DNA of 64,000 bases, taken from positions 1,734,001 to 1,798,000 of the forward strand of contig CP066204.1 of assembly GCA_016237705.1 (NCBI GenBank), read 5' to 3'. Both the position numbers and the translations under genes were made by a program. This stretch comes from Aerococcaceae bacterium zg-252. GTDB taxonomy: Bacteria; Bacillota; Bacilli; Lactobacillales; Aerococcaceae. Under the pieces are notes generated by a model. The model was not told the DNA's origin. It saw only the letters and a program-made list of their open reading frames with translations, and made no database searches. Of the stretch, positions 25,137 to 33,275 are shown piece after piece (within the stretch, counting starts at the first letter, position 1; each line of letters starts with the position of its first letter).

Positions 25137-25500
25137 TATTCTCACTTACCCATGCAGAAATATCAACCGCTGGCGCATCTTGCCAAATTTTTTCTAAATT
25201 GTAGTGTGTACGCTCTGAATAGTAGAACACATGCACGATAATATCAACTAAATCGATTAATACCCATTTTCCACCGTCTTTTCCTTCTACTTGCTTTACT
25301 TCAATAGCTGCTTTATGTGCTGCTTCTAATATTGATTGCACCACTGCATCTAATTGTTTTTCATTTCGTGCATGCATGATTATAAAATAATCAGCAATCG
25401 GTGTTACACTAGCTACATCCAATGCCATAATATCTTGTGCCATACGGTCATCAGCTGCACGTACGATAATTTCTAATTTTTCTAATGTTGTTTTTGTCAT
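25126..25500 (-). CDS. rsfS: ribosome silencing factor RsfS
   Basis: RsfS binds L14 on the 50S subunit and blocks 30S joining when nutrients are short. The 124 residues contain the family pattern IADYFIIMHARNEKQLDAVVQSI and WVLIDLVDIIVHVFYYSERTHYNLEKIWQDA. The ATG at 25500 has AAGGAG ten nt upstream; the 8-residue longer alternative is not family-like. It sits between yqeK and yqeM in the standard Firmicutes order, with a repeat element separating it from yqeK. Confidence 0.95.
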   Translation of the reverse strand: MTKTTLEKLEIIVRAADDRMAQDIMALDVASVTPIADYFIIMHARNEKQLDAVVQSILEAAHKAAIEVKQVEGKDGGKWVLIDLVDIIVHVFYYSERTHYNLEKIWQDAPAVDISAWVSENNEF

Positions 25501-25504
25501 ATAA

Positions 25505-25622
25505 ATCTCCTTTTCTAGTTCCAATAAGCTGAAATGATGTCTACTTCAACAGTCTTCTCTGTGCAATATTAGCACACCAGCGACTTTCTCCAGCGTTTTC
25601 CCCTCGCTCACACCATGTTGTT
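25505..25622. repeat. Intergenic palindromic repeat, copy D (yqeK-rsfS)
   Basis: The element contains GTCTACTTCAAC, CTCTGTGCA, GCACACC, TTTCTCCAGCG and the right edge CTCGCTCACACCATGTTG. Its right edge overlaps the last codons of yqeK and supplies the stop: the minus strand reads AACATGGTGTGA, giving Asn-Met-Val-stop. Confidence 0.75.
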
Positions 25623-26201
25623 TTTAATCCATTGGTTATAAAAATCAATGGTTGGTAAAAATAATGGTTGTTGTTGTTGTAATAAATATTGAATATTATG
25701 CGTTAATTTATAGCCTACTGCTTGGTCTAACGATTGCTGCGTTATCTGACGCACTGTTTCGACACCAGGAAAATTACGCCCCGGCTCGATATAATCAGCA
25801 ATAAAGATAACCGACATCAAAGGCGTCATCGCATGCCACCCAATCGTATGAACAGCAATGGCATTTAAAATATCTTTATCCGTAATCCCATAATCTTGTT
25901 TAGCAATAATTGCTGCTGCAAAACCATGCCATATATTGCCACCTGCTTCATTCAATAGTGGATAATTCCAATATTGCTGTGCTAATGCTTTCATCTCATC
26001 CAATGGATAATCTTTAGCATAATCATGCATCAAAGCAGCAATACTTGCTTTTTCAATATCAACTTGATTAGCTTGTGCCAATTCAATCGCCGTCTGTTCA
26101 ACACGCAGCACATGCTGATAGCGACTAGGCTTAATTTTTTCAGCTAAATCCTTTAATAACTCATCACGTGATACTTTAATCCATTTCGTTGAATAATTCA
26201 T
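25608..26201 (-). CDS. yqeK: YqeK-type HD-domain diadenosine tetraphosphate hydrolase
   Basis: YqeK symmetrically cleaves Ap4A to two ADP. The HD pattern is present: RYQHVLRVEQTAIELAQ (His), IAALMHDYAKDYP (HD), GFAAAIIAKQDYGI, AIAVHTIGW and VIFIADYIEPGR (Asp). Length, 197 residues, is normal. Start has AGAGGG and lies 3 nt after the nadD stop. The final residues are encoded by a dispersed repeat, so the C-terminus may differ from relatives. Confidence 0.92.
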   Translation of the reverse strand: MNYSTKWIKVSRDELLKDLAEKIKPSRYQHVLRVEQTAIELAQANQVDIEKASIAALMHDYAKDYPLDEMKALAQQYWNYPLLNEAGGNIWHGFAAAIIAKQDYGITDKDILNAIAVHTIGWHAMTPLMSVIFIADYIEPGRNFPGVETVRQITQQSLDQAVGYKLTHNIQYLLQQQQPLFLPTIDFYNQWIKNNMV

Positions 26202-26204
26202 GAC

Positions 26205-26879
26205 TTATCCCTCTTTATACAATTCATGCTGCATGATATATTTTTCCACTGCCAATGGCACTTGGTAACGAATCGACTGTTCCAAATAAACACGTAAACG
26301 AATTTCAGTAGAACTCAAGTCAACTAAAGGTGAATCGACCCATAAAATAGAATGACGGCCATTATACGGTGGTTGTCCCGGTCGGCGAACACCAACAAAT
26401 TGAACTAATTTAGTCAGTTCATCAATTTCATGCCAAGTATCCAAATCATTAGCACTATCCGTTCCTATAATGAAATAAAAATCAGCCTCCGGATATTCTT
26501 TTGTAAAATGACGCATCGTATCAACCGTATAATTTTTACCGCCTCGATTAACTTCATAAGGCTGCAACTTAAATAAAGGATTCTCAGCAATCGCTTTTTG
26601 TACCATTTGAATACGATGCTGAACGGCAATCGTTTTTTTACCAGGTCTATGTGGAGGCTTAGCTGTCGGCATAAACCATACTTCATCTAATTCAAGCTGT
26701 CTTCCAACTTGTTCCGCCATTAATAAATGTCCTAAATGCGGTGGATTAAACGTCCCCCCCATGATACCGATACGATAACGGCCCACATGCGTTGGTTGTA
26801 ACGCTTCTTGGGAAAATGTTGTTAAATCTACACCTTCTGCTAAGGCAATATCTAATAAGTCTTCCGTTTTTACCGTCAT
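26205..26879 (-). CDS. nadD: nicotinate-nucleotide adenylyltransferase
   Basis: NadD joins ATP and nicotinate mononucleotide to give deamido-NAD. Motifs: GIMGGTFNPPHLGHLLMAEQV (the phosphate loop and HxGH), FIIGTDSANDLDTWHEI, and SSTEIRLRVYL near the end. At 224 residues it is longer than usual because about 34 residues precede the nucleotide-binding strand; the ATG at 26879 has GAGGTG, so the extension is probably translated. It is in the yhbY-nadD-yqeK order of Bacillus. Confidence 0.94.
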   Translation of the reverse strand: MTVKTEDLLDIALAEGVDLTTFSQEALQPTHVGRYRIGIMGGTFNPPHLGHLLMAEQVGRQLELDEVWFMPTAKPPHRPGKKTIAVQHRIQMVQKAIAENPLFKLQPYEVNRGGKNYTVDTMRHFTKEYPEADFYFIIGTDSANDLDTWHEIDELTKLVQFVGVRRPGQPPYNGRHSILWVDSPLVDLSSTEIRLRVYLEQSIRYQVPLAVEKYIMQHELYKEG

Positions 26880-26912
26880 ATTTCACCTCTACCTATCTTT
26901 ACTTCTATATAC

Positions 26913-27227
26913 TTAGCGAATTGCTTTTACCTTTTTAGATAAAACTTGATACTTTTCCTTATCCGATTCACGATATAAAACAGCCGTATGCCCAATCGTT
27001 TGTACAACTTCTGCCTCAATGGCATCAGCTACTTCATTGGCAGCCTCTTTAATTTCTTCCATTGAATTTTGTAAAATATTAAACTTTATCAATTCATGCT
27101 TTTCTAAAGCTAAATCAATTTGCTCAATGAAATTATCAGATAAGCCTAATTTTCCTACTTGATAATTCGATTTGATTTCATGAGCTAATTTTCTTAAATA
27201 TTTAACTTGTGCTTTTGTTAATGTCAT
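26913..27227 (-). CDS. yhbY: CRM-domain RNA-binding protein YhbY
   Basis: This 104-residue CRM domain reads LTKAQVKYLRKLAHEIKSNYQVGKLGLSDNFIEQIDLALEKHEL, with IGHTAVLYRESDKEKYQ at the C-terminal end. YhbY-type proteins bind pre-50S particles and help assembly. The GxxG loop is changed to GKLG. It follows yqeH by 16 nt. In Bacillus aroE lies between them, but it is absent here. Confidence 0.93.
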   Translation of the reverse strand: MTLTKAQVKYLRKLAHEIKSNYQVGKLGLSDNFIEQIDLALEKHELIKFNILQNSMEEIKEAANEVADAIEAEVVQTIGHTAVLYRESDKEKYQVLSKKVKAIR

Positions 27228-27243
27228 ATTTATTTCCTTTCAT

Positions 27244-28356
27244 CTATATAATGGCATCTCGCATTAATAAAGTAACCCCTTTGGGTACCCATACGTCCAA
27301 TTCTACTGGAACATTTGTGGTTAGCCACCCTAAACCAGATATAGCCACATCTTGATTTGCTTGTAATTTTAATGATTTTTTTACGAGTGGTGGAAATGTA
27401 TCCAATCGCTCACTTGACGGTGGGCTTAACAATTCTCCACGATGACGCTCATATAGGGCATCAGCCTCCGATAATTTCGTACGGTGAATGTATAAATCAT
27501 TCGACACATAAAATGTTAATGCTGCTCGTTGCCCTTTAACAAAATCAATGCGTGCAAGACCTCCTAAGAAAATCGTCTGCTCTGCGTTCAATTGATACGT
27601 TTTCGGTTTTAACGGTTTATTCGGCAAGACTTTTCGAATTTCGTCACGTGATAAATAATGTGCTAATTGCGAACGTCGAATAATACCTGGAGTATCAACA
27701 ATTGCATGGTCTTCATTCATTGGAATCTCAATCAAGTCCAATGTTGTACCAGGATGATTCGATGTTGTAATAATTGATTTCTCGCCACCATAATAACTAA
27801 TTAATTGATTGATTAAAGTAGATTTTCCAACATTAGTGACCCCGACAATATAAACATTTTTCTTCGTTATCACTCGCTCAATCAACTCAATTAATGGTTC
27901 TAGCGTTTGTTTTTTATTCGCACTTGCTAACAAGACATCTTCTGGGTATAAGCCATTTTTGTTTAATACCACTTTAATCCAATGTTTCAAACGCCGTTGA
28001 TTCGTCACTTTCGGCAATAAGTCCACTTTATTTGCCAAAACAACGAAAGGTTGATTACCAATAAAACGTGACAATCCATGAATTATGCTACCTTCAATAT
28101 CAAAAATATCAATTACTTTTACCACTAAGGCATCGTCGTCTGCGATTTGGCTTAGCTTTTCCAAAAATACATCGTCAGAAATCTGCACGTCTTGTAATTC
28201 ATTATAATTTCTCAATCGAAAGCATCGTTGGCAATAAAATTCGCCTTTTTCAATACCTTTTTGTAATGCACTATTCGGTAAGTAACCAATCGCATTCGTA
28301 TCTTCTGTTTGTATCATTGCACCACAACCGATACATTGATAAGTATTTTCACTCAA
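27244..28356 (-). CDS. yqeH: ribosome assembly GTPase YqeH (circularly permuted)
   Basis: YqeH is needed for 30S assembly. It has an N-terminal zinc finger (CIGCG and CQRCF), then a permuted G domain with G4 NKVD first, G5 ASANK, then G1 GVTNVGKSTL, G2 GTT and G3 DTPG. The start is probably the TTG at 28356 (370 residues): it sits a few nt after GGGGG, and the N-terminus then fits relatives. A frame from 28392 also opens with TTG but has no ribosome site. The start overlaps the yqeG stop. Confidence 0.9.
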   Translation of the reverse strand: MSENTYQCIGCGAMIQTEDTNAIGYLPNSALQKGIEKGEFYCQRCFRLRNYNELQDVQISDDVFLEKLSQIADDDALVVKVIDIFDIEGSIIHGLSRFIGNQPFVVLANKVDLLPKVTNQRRLKHWIKVVLNKNGLYPEDVLLASANKKQTLEPLIELIERVITKKNVYIVGVTNVGKSTLINQLISYYGGEKSIITTSNHPGTTLDLIEIPMNEDHAIVDTPGIIRRSQLAHYLSRDEIRKVLPNKPLKPKTYQLNAEQTIFLGGLARIDFVKGQRAALTFYVSNDLYIHRTKLSEADALYERHRGELLSPPSSERLDTFPPLVKKSLKLQANQDVAISGLGWLTTNVPVELDVWVPKGVTLLMRDAII

Positions 28357-28867
28357 GTGTATTCCCCCAATCTTCGTGTCGATTAATTCCAATCGCTCTG
28401 TATATTAAACGCTCAATCGTCCGATTTACCCATGTATAAACATTATCTTTCTTGACCAATGGTTTAACCAAAATAATATCCATTTCCATTCGTTTAGCAC
28501 CTATCAAGTCCGTTAATAGTTGGTCGCCAACAACGATGACTTTCTCTTTCGGCATTTGAAAAAAACTTAGTGCCTGTTGAAACCCAAATTTTCTTGGCTT
28601 TAACGCATCTGCTGTATAAGACAAACCTAAAGGTTGCAAAATAGTTCGTGCACGTCGCTCACGATTATTCGATAATATGTATAACTGCAAACCACACTCT
28701 CGAGCCTTAGTTATCCATTGCTTCATTTCAGATGTTACGGTCGTGCTATGCGATGCAATTAAAGTATTATCCAAGTCAACAATCGCTGCTCGATAACCAC
28801 GATTCACCAACTCTATCGGCTGAATATCATAGACTGAGTTAATACGCCATTTCGGCTGTAAATTCAT
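28349..28867 (-). CDS. yqeG: YqeG family HAD-IIIA phosphatase
   Basis: This 172-residue HAD hydrolase has motif I AAIVDLDNTLIA (Asp nucleophile and acid), motif II ILSNN (YILSNNRERR), and motif IV VVGDQLLTDLIGAKR. Relatives include mitochondrial PTPMT1-like phosphatidylglycerophosphate phosphatases, so the substrate may be a lipid phosphate, but this is not shown for YqeG. It heads the yqeG-to-tmcAL cluster. Upstream the minus strand has a TATACT-type -10 preceded by TG. Confidence 0.9.
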   Translation of the reverse strand: MNLQPKWRINSVYDIQPIELVNRGYRAAIVDLDNTLIASHSTTVTSEMKQWITKARECGLQLYILSNNRERRARTILQPLGLSYTADALKPRKFGFQQALSFFQMPKEKVIVVGDQLLTDLIGAKRMEMDIILVKPLVKKDNVYTWVNRTIERLIYRAIGINRHEDWGNTLE

Positions 28868-28976
28868 ATTCGCTCTATTCTCCTGTTACACTTTACTCTT
28901 CAATAGTATATCACAAAACACTCTCTACATATAGTAAACATTTTTGAATGACGAGCCTAACACTTTAATCATTCAG

Positions 28977-29022
28977 TTGCATATATTTTAATAAAACGTT
29001 ATAATCTAGTTATCAAAACTAG
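28977..29022 (+). promoter_or_regulatory. Promoter and putative operator of the DUF1836 gene
   Basis: The -35 TTGCAT (28977-28982) and -10 TATAAT (29000-29005) are 17 bp apart. Directly downstream, CTAGTT and AACTAG (29006-29011 and 29017-29022) form an inverted repeat spanning the start of transcription. DUF1836 proteins are predicted DNA-binders, so autoregulation is plausible. Confidence 0.65.
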
Positions 29023-29035
29023 ATAAGGTGATACT

Positions 29036-29476
29036 ATGTCTTCTGCAAAACTACCTTCATGGAATGCACTACCTGACTTAGAATTATATTTAGATCAAGT
29101 ATTGCTCTATGTTAATCAAGTCGTTGCACCACATATTTCAACTAAAAAAGACAATTTAACAGCTTCAATGGTAAATAATTATGTAAAGCATCATTATATT
29201 GCTAAACCCGTTAAAAAGAAATACAACAAGGAACAACTGGCTTACTTAATTGCTATTTCTTTATTTAAAGAAATCTTTGCAATTCAAGATTTAGCCCATA
29301 TTATTCAAAAATTAAGCACTCTATACGATATACATACGCTTTATGATTCACTGGTACAAGCGATTAATGGCGATGTCCAAACAGAAATAGATCCTTTAAT
29401 TATTTCAGCTAGCCAAACATTCTTACTACATCAACAAACCAAACAATTAGCACATCAATTGGGGGTACTATCATGA
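29036..29476 (+). CDS. DUF1836 family protein, predicted DNA-binding
   Basis: This 146-residue protein reads LPSWNALPDLELYLDQVLLYVNQ, LTASMVNNYVKHHYIAKPVKKKYNKEQLAYLIAISLFKEIFAI, a family pattern like the MerR-type helix-turn-helix (TxxMVNNYVK) recognised as DUF1836. Function unproven. It overlaps the PAQR gene by 4 nt (ATGA), so it may regulate it or just share its transcript. Confidence 0.85.
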   Translation: MSSAKLPSWNALPDLELYLDQVLLYVNQVVAPHISTKKDNLTASMVNNYVKHHYIAKPVKKKYNKEQLAYLIAISLFKEIFAIQDLAHIIQKLSTLYDIHTLYDSLVQAINGDVQTEIDPLIISASQTFLLHQQTKQLAHQLGVLS

Positions 29477-30123
29477 GACGTCAATATAAATTTAGCACAC
29501 CTTTATCATTTGCTGAAGAAGTCGCCAATAGTGTGACACATGGAATAGGGGCACTAGCCATGCTGATTCTATTACCTATTTCAGCCAATTATGCCTTTCA
29601 ACATTATGATGTAAAAGCTGTAGTCGGATTTTCAATCTTTATTATCAGCTTATTCTTGATGTTTTTATCTTCTACCATTTATCACGCAATGGGTTATGGA
29701 ACAACGCAAAAATACGTTTGTCGAATCATCGACCACAGCATGATTTATGTAGCAATCGCCGGAAGTTACACACCTGTCGCCCTATCATTAGTAGGTGGGT
29801 GGCTCGGTTACACGATTATTGTGATTCAATGGGGGATTACCTTATTTGGAATCTTCTATAAAATTTTTGCCAGAGAAATTAATGAACGCTTTAGTTTAGC
29901 ACTCTATTTAATTATGGGCTGGTTAGTTATTTTAATTGTCCCAGTTGTATTGAAAAACGCCACAATGACATTTAGTTTGTTAATGTTAGCCGGTGGTGTA
30001 GCCTATACGATTGGAGCTATTTTTTACGCACGCAAACGTCCCTACGCACACATGATTTGGCATTTATTCATTTTACTTGCATCAGTTATGCAATATATTG
30101 CGATTGTCTATTTTATGTTATAA
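29473..30123 (+). CDS. PAQR / hemolysin III family membrane protein
   Basis: This 216-residue protein has seven hydrophobic segments. Family residues: FAEEVANSVTHGIGAL (Glu, His), SSTIYHAMG, RIIDHSMIYVAIAGSYTPVAL (His-Asp-His zinc set), and RPYAHMIWHLFILLASVMQYIAI (His). In receptors and alkaline ceramidases of this superfamily these bind zinc for hydrolysis, so a lipid-directed hydrolase role is possible. Name 'hemolysin' is historical. It is coupled to the upstream DUF1836 gene. Confidence 0.92.
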   Translation: MRRQYKFSTPLSFAEEVANSVTHGIGALAMLILLPISANYAFQHYDVKAVVGFSIFIISLFLMFLSSTIYHAMGYGTTQKYVCRIIDHSMIYVAIAGSYTPVALSLVGGWLGYTIIVIQWGITLFGIFYKIFAREINERFSLALYLIMGWLVILIVPVVLKNATMTFSLLMLAGGVAYTIGAIFYARKRPYAHMIWHLFILLASVMQYIAIVYFML

Positions 30124-30152
30124 AATGCCAACGTACTGATAAAAATAAAAAA

Positions 30153-30181
30153 GGGTGATTGATTTTTTGAACCAATCACTC
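30153..30181. terminator. Terminator between convergent PAQR and Ohr genes
   Basis: The stem GGGTGATTG (30153-30161) with CAATCACTC (30173-30181) has one wobble. A and T runs on both sides make it likely bidirectional. Confidence 0.85.
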
Positions 30182-30193
30182 TTTTTTAATGGA

Positions 30194-30616
30194 TTAAATT
30201 GATGCTACTGCTTTAACAGTCACTTCAATATTACCGTCTACTGCACGTGAGTACGGACATACTTGATGTGCCTCATCTAATAATGCTTGCGCTGTTTCTA
30301 AGTCAACACCTTCGATAGCTCCCTCGATAGCAACACCTAATTTTACATCTGGTAATTTACGGTCGCTAACTGCATATAATGAAACATTAGCTGAAATAAC
30401 AGCCTTACCTTCAATATTACGCTCAGCCATTACAGCACTTAATGCACCATTAAAACAAGCACTATATCCTGCTGCAAATAATTGTTCTGGGTTTGTTGCA
30501 CCAGCAACTTTTTGTCCTGGTTGAACCACTTGGAAAGCGATTGAGTTATCTGGTGAGTGCACTTCACCAACACGTCCACCAGTATTAATCATTTTTGTTG
30601 TATGGATTTTTTTCAT
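30194..30616 (-). CDS. ohr: organic hydroperoxide resistance protein (Ohr/OsmC family)
   Basis: This 140-residue thiol peroxidase reduces organic hydroperoxides. The two active cysteines are in AAGYSACFNGAL (residue about 54) and VCPYSRAV (about 120); the arginine and glutamate of the family lie in GGRVGEV and NPEQLFA. This pattern is Ohr rather than OsmC. No OhrR gene is adjacent. Start has GGAG. Confidence 0.92.
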   Translation of the reverse strand: MKKIHTTKMINTGGRVGEVHSPDNSIAFQVVQPGQKVAGATNPEQLFAAGYSACFNGALSAVMAERNIEGKAVISANVSLYAVSDRKLPDVKLGVAIEGAIEGVDLETAQALLDEAHQVCPYSRAVDGNIEVTVKAVASI

Positions 30617-30710
30617 TTATGCCACACTCCTTTGTATTTTATACCTTTAGCATAACATGGATTAATTAAAATTCCAAGTATTGTGTTATTACTTCTATTC
30701 TTGCACAACA

Positions 30711-30745
30711 AAAACCACTGCGTCTATTTCCATATAACGCAGCGG
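30711..30745 (-). terminator. Rho-independent terminator of ykuJ
   Basis: The stem CCACTGCGT (30715-30723) with ACGCAGCGG (30737-30745) has a G-U pair. T-rich sequence follows on the minus strand. Confidence 0.8.
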
Positions 30746-30768
30746 CTTAATAAAGGCGTTAAAACCTC

Positions 30769-30999
30769 TTATTCTGACAATAATTCATAAATTTCCATAG
30801 CAACTAAATCAATATCATCAAACTGATAAACACTATTAGTTGCACGGTCTGTCATTTCAAATGAATCGCTCTCTACATAATAAGTAACTAAACATTTTTC
30901 CACACCCTCAACTTCAAAACGGCGGGCCTCTACTTCATTTCCTGAGTTGATCATTGATGTTAAACGTTGGATAACACCAGCTAATACAGAAGGTTTCAT
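30769..30999 (-). CDS. ykuJ: YkuJ / DUF1797 family protein
   Basis: This 76-residue protein matches Bacillus YkuJ in length and pattern: a helix VIQRLTSMINSG, then RRFEVEGVEKCLVTYYVESDSFEMTD and YQFDDIDLVAMEIYELL. The YkuJ structure is known but the role is not. It is monocistronic. Confidence 0.88.
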   Translation of the reverse strand: MKPSVLAGVIQRLTSMINSGNEVEARRFEVEGVEKCLVTYYVESDSFEMTDRATNSVYQFDDIDLVAMEIYELLSE

Positions 31000-31153
31000 T
31001 GAAACATTCCTTTCTTTGTTAAAGATTTGCTCGGCTAAATACAGCGTGATTCTCCCACTGAACCCTTATAAAAAGCTTACATACAATATGTTATCAAAAT
31101 CTCCTTAAATTGCAAGAATTGTCCTGTATTTTTTTCAATTTTTTGAAGTTTTA

Positions 31154-32386
31154 TTATCTTTCTGACGAATCTCGCTCCGGTCCTAACACAACATCACGAA
31201 TTAAATTTTTTAATCGTGGCATTACAATATCCGGAATATTAAATAAGGAGTGCTTTTTCTTACAGGATACTTCTTGATAATAAGACATCACATCATTACC
31301 AAATGTTTCTACCGAAATCGCCTGTAAGGCTTTGGTATCAATCGGTGTAATATTTCCAGCTTTCATCTCTTGATGAAAATGAATCGCTGTCTGCGATAAA
31401 CTCCGTTCCTCATCAAACAACTCTCCAAAACATTTTTCTGGCATCAACGATTCTAAATACGGATTGCGTTTAGCAATAATCGGCAGACGATTAGCAAATG
31501 CCTCCAAATACGTTAGCCCTTGCGTTTCCGATTCACTCGCATTCAAATAAATATCGCATAATTGATAGTAATCACTAACTTGACTATGATTGACTTCACC
31601 AATAAATTCAATTTTATCCGATGTAGCTTGTGCTTGCATTTCCAAATCTTGACGTGCAGGCCCATCACCAACAAATAATAATCGAGCTTGTGGAATCGAC
31701 TCTACAATTTCACCAAATGCGTCAATCACTTTGTCTAAACTCTTTTCTTTTGATAAGCGTGATAATGATAAAAAGAGTACATCATCTTCTTGTACACGAT
31801 ATTGCTCTTTTAAGGACTTGACAACGAGTTCATTATAGTCCGGTATTTTAACCCCTGTTGGAATGACACGAATATCGCTTTTAATCCCATATTCTCTCAA
31901 TTTTGCATACGTCATCTCACTCGGCACAATAATTCCGTCCACTTGATTACAAAATAACTTTGTCAATGCACCAACATGCTTGGCTTGAATCAAATCTCCG
32001 TCCAAAATATAATGCGTATATTTTTCATACAAAGTATGATAGGTATGAACCACTGGTATTTTCATACGACTGGCTACATATAATCCACTTAAACCAAGCG
32101 AAAATTCTGTGTGTGTGTGAATCAAATCAAGTTTAAAACGTCGAGCCGTCCGTAGAGCCTTATCAAATCCAGCATAAGCGATACGACGATCTTCAAAACT
32201 CACAAAAGGAATACTTGGAAGACGAATAATCGTTTCATCTTCACGATCAGCGGCATTCGGATCGGTTGTTGTAAAAATAACCACAAAATGCCCTTGACGC
32301 ACCAGTTCATCACGCAGCGATTTAATGGATGTCGAAACTCCACTCACCTGGGGAAAATAGGTATCGGTAAATAATCCAATGTTCAT
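31154..32386 (-). CDS. GT4 glycosyltransferase, diacylglycerol glucosyltransferase type
   Basis: This 410-residue retaining GT-B enzyme has an N-terminal acceptor domain NIGLFTDTYFPQVSGVSTSI, which with FEDRRIAYAGFDKALR and HTHTEFSLGLSGLYVA is typical of Lactobacillales alpha-glucosyl-diacylglycerol synthases. The C-terminal donor domain has SRLSKEKSLDKVIDAF, FVGDGP and the ExxxxE motif SESETQGLTYLEAFA. Likely product is the glycolipid anchor of lipoteichoic acid. The start at 32386 has GAGGTG. In enterococci two such genes are adjacent; here it is alone. The 292-bp gap upstream contains a TATAAT but no clear gene. Confidence 0.87.
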   Translation of the reverse strand: MNIGLFTDTYFPQVSGVSTSIKSLRDELVRQGHFVVIFTTTDPNAADREDETIIRLPSIPFVSFEDRRIAYAGFDKALRTARRFKLDLIHTHTEFSLGLSGLYVASRMKIPVVHTYHTLYEKYTHYILDGDLIQAKHVGALTKLFCNQVDGIIVPSEMTYAKLREYGIKSDIRVIPTGVKIPDYNELVVKSLKEQYRVQEDDVLFLSLSRLSKEKSLDKVIDAFGEIVESIPQARLLFVGDGPARQDLEMQAQATSDKIEFIGEVNHSQVSDYYQLCDIYLNASESETQGLTYLEAFANRLPIIAKRNPYLESLMPEKCFGELFDEERSLSQTAIHFHQEMKAGNITPIDTKALQAISVETFGNDVMSYYQEVSCKKKHSLFNIPDIVMPRLKNLIRDVVLGPERDSSER

Positions 32387-32678
32387 ACTGTCACCTCTCT
32401 CATCTTCAAAAATTACTTCATATTCCATTGAAACGATACGTTAATTGACACAACGTATTAGTGTTCATTTATAACAATCTATCTTAGAAAGTTTCTATGT
32501 CGATGAATCGTAATCTTTATCGACTGTGTATTATCATTATAAAAAAATTCATCTGAAATGAAAAGAACTTTCTGGATAATAGCAACAAAATCAAACTTTT
32601 GTATGAGAAATTGGGCATTCAATATTTAAGGCAATGGTCGTATAATGATTCACTCGTATAACCTATCCAACTATTTAA

Positions 32679-33116
32679 TTAGTCAAACTTTTTAATAAAG
32701 CGACGTTGCATTTTATCGCCAGCATAACCGATATGTTCATAAAACTGATGTGCCTCTTCTCGTTGTGAACCTGAGTTTAACCTTATACCTCCATAATGTT
32801 GTTGTTGAGCAATCATTTCAATCCTTGACATTAACGCTTTGCCGATAGACTGCCCTTGATACTGAGCATCCACTGCCAATGCCATAATATTAAGCCATGC
32901 TTGTTCAGCCAGTAGGCTATCATAGCGTTGTGCATGGACATAACCCACAACTTGATTATCTATTTCAGCTACAAATAAATAGTGATGATTGGACTCCTGT
33001 AACAAAGTAACAATCCGCTCTTCCATTTGTTCTAGCAAAATAGTGTACCCTAGTTCCATTGCATTAATTTTTTGAATAGCCGGTGCATCACTTACTTGTA
33101 TTGGTCGGATTATCAT
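32679..33116 (-). CDS. GNAT family N-acetyltransferase
   Basis: This 145-residue GNAT reads MIIRPIQVSDAPAIQKINAMELGY at the start. The acetyl-CoA loop is ALAVDAQYQGQSIGKALMSRIE (QxxGxG/A-like), then GGIRLNSGSQREEAHQFYEHIGYA at the end, with the conserved Asn, Tyr and Gly of the family. Substrate unknown. It starts right after repeat copy E, with AAGGAA as ribosome site. Confidence 0.9.
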   Translation of the reverse strand: MIIRPIQVSDAPAIQKINAMELGYTILLEQMEERIVTLLQESNHHYLFVAEIDNQVVGYVHAQRYDSLLAEQAWLNIMALAVDAQYQGQSIGKALMSRIEMIAQQQHYGGIRLNSGSQREEAHQFYEHIGYAGDKMQRRFIKKFD

Positions 33117-33127
33117 ATTTATCTTCC

Positions 33128-33232
33128 TTTCCAGTCCGTTCAGCCAACTTTGACGTCCACTTCAATCATCACTTTACGCATACTAGCTACTTTCTCCAGT
33201 GGTTCAAAGCTGAACTCTCTCACTCGTACTAT
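33128..33232. repeat. Intergenic palindromic repeat, copy E (ptsI-GNAT)
   Basis: It contains GTTCAGC, TTTGACGTCCACTTCA, TTTCTCCAGTGGTTCAAAGCTGAAC and a right edge CTCTCACTCGTACTAT. Complementary arms GTTCAGC/GCTGAAC, TTTGA/TCAAA and CCACT/AGTGG are retained. It lies before the GNAT gene and after the ptsI terminator. Confidence 0.78.
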
Positions 33233-33235
33233 ATC

Positions 33236-33261
33236 AAAAAAAAGCCGAGCATGGCTCGACT
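33236..33261 (-). terminator. Rho-independent terminator of ptsHI
   Basis: An 8-bp stem, 33243-33250 with 33254-33261, has a short loop and a seven-base T run on the minus strand. Confidence 0.85.
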
Positions 33262-33275
33262 TTTTCTCTTAATAA

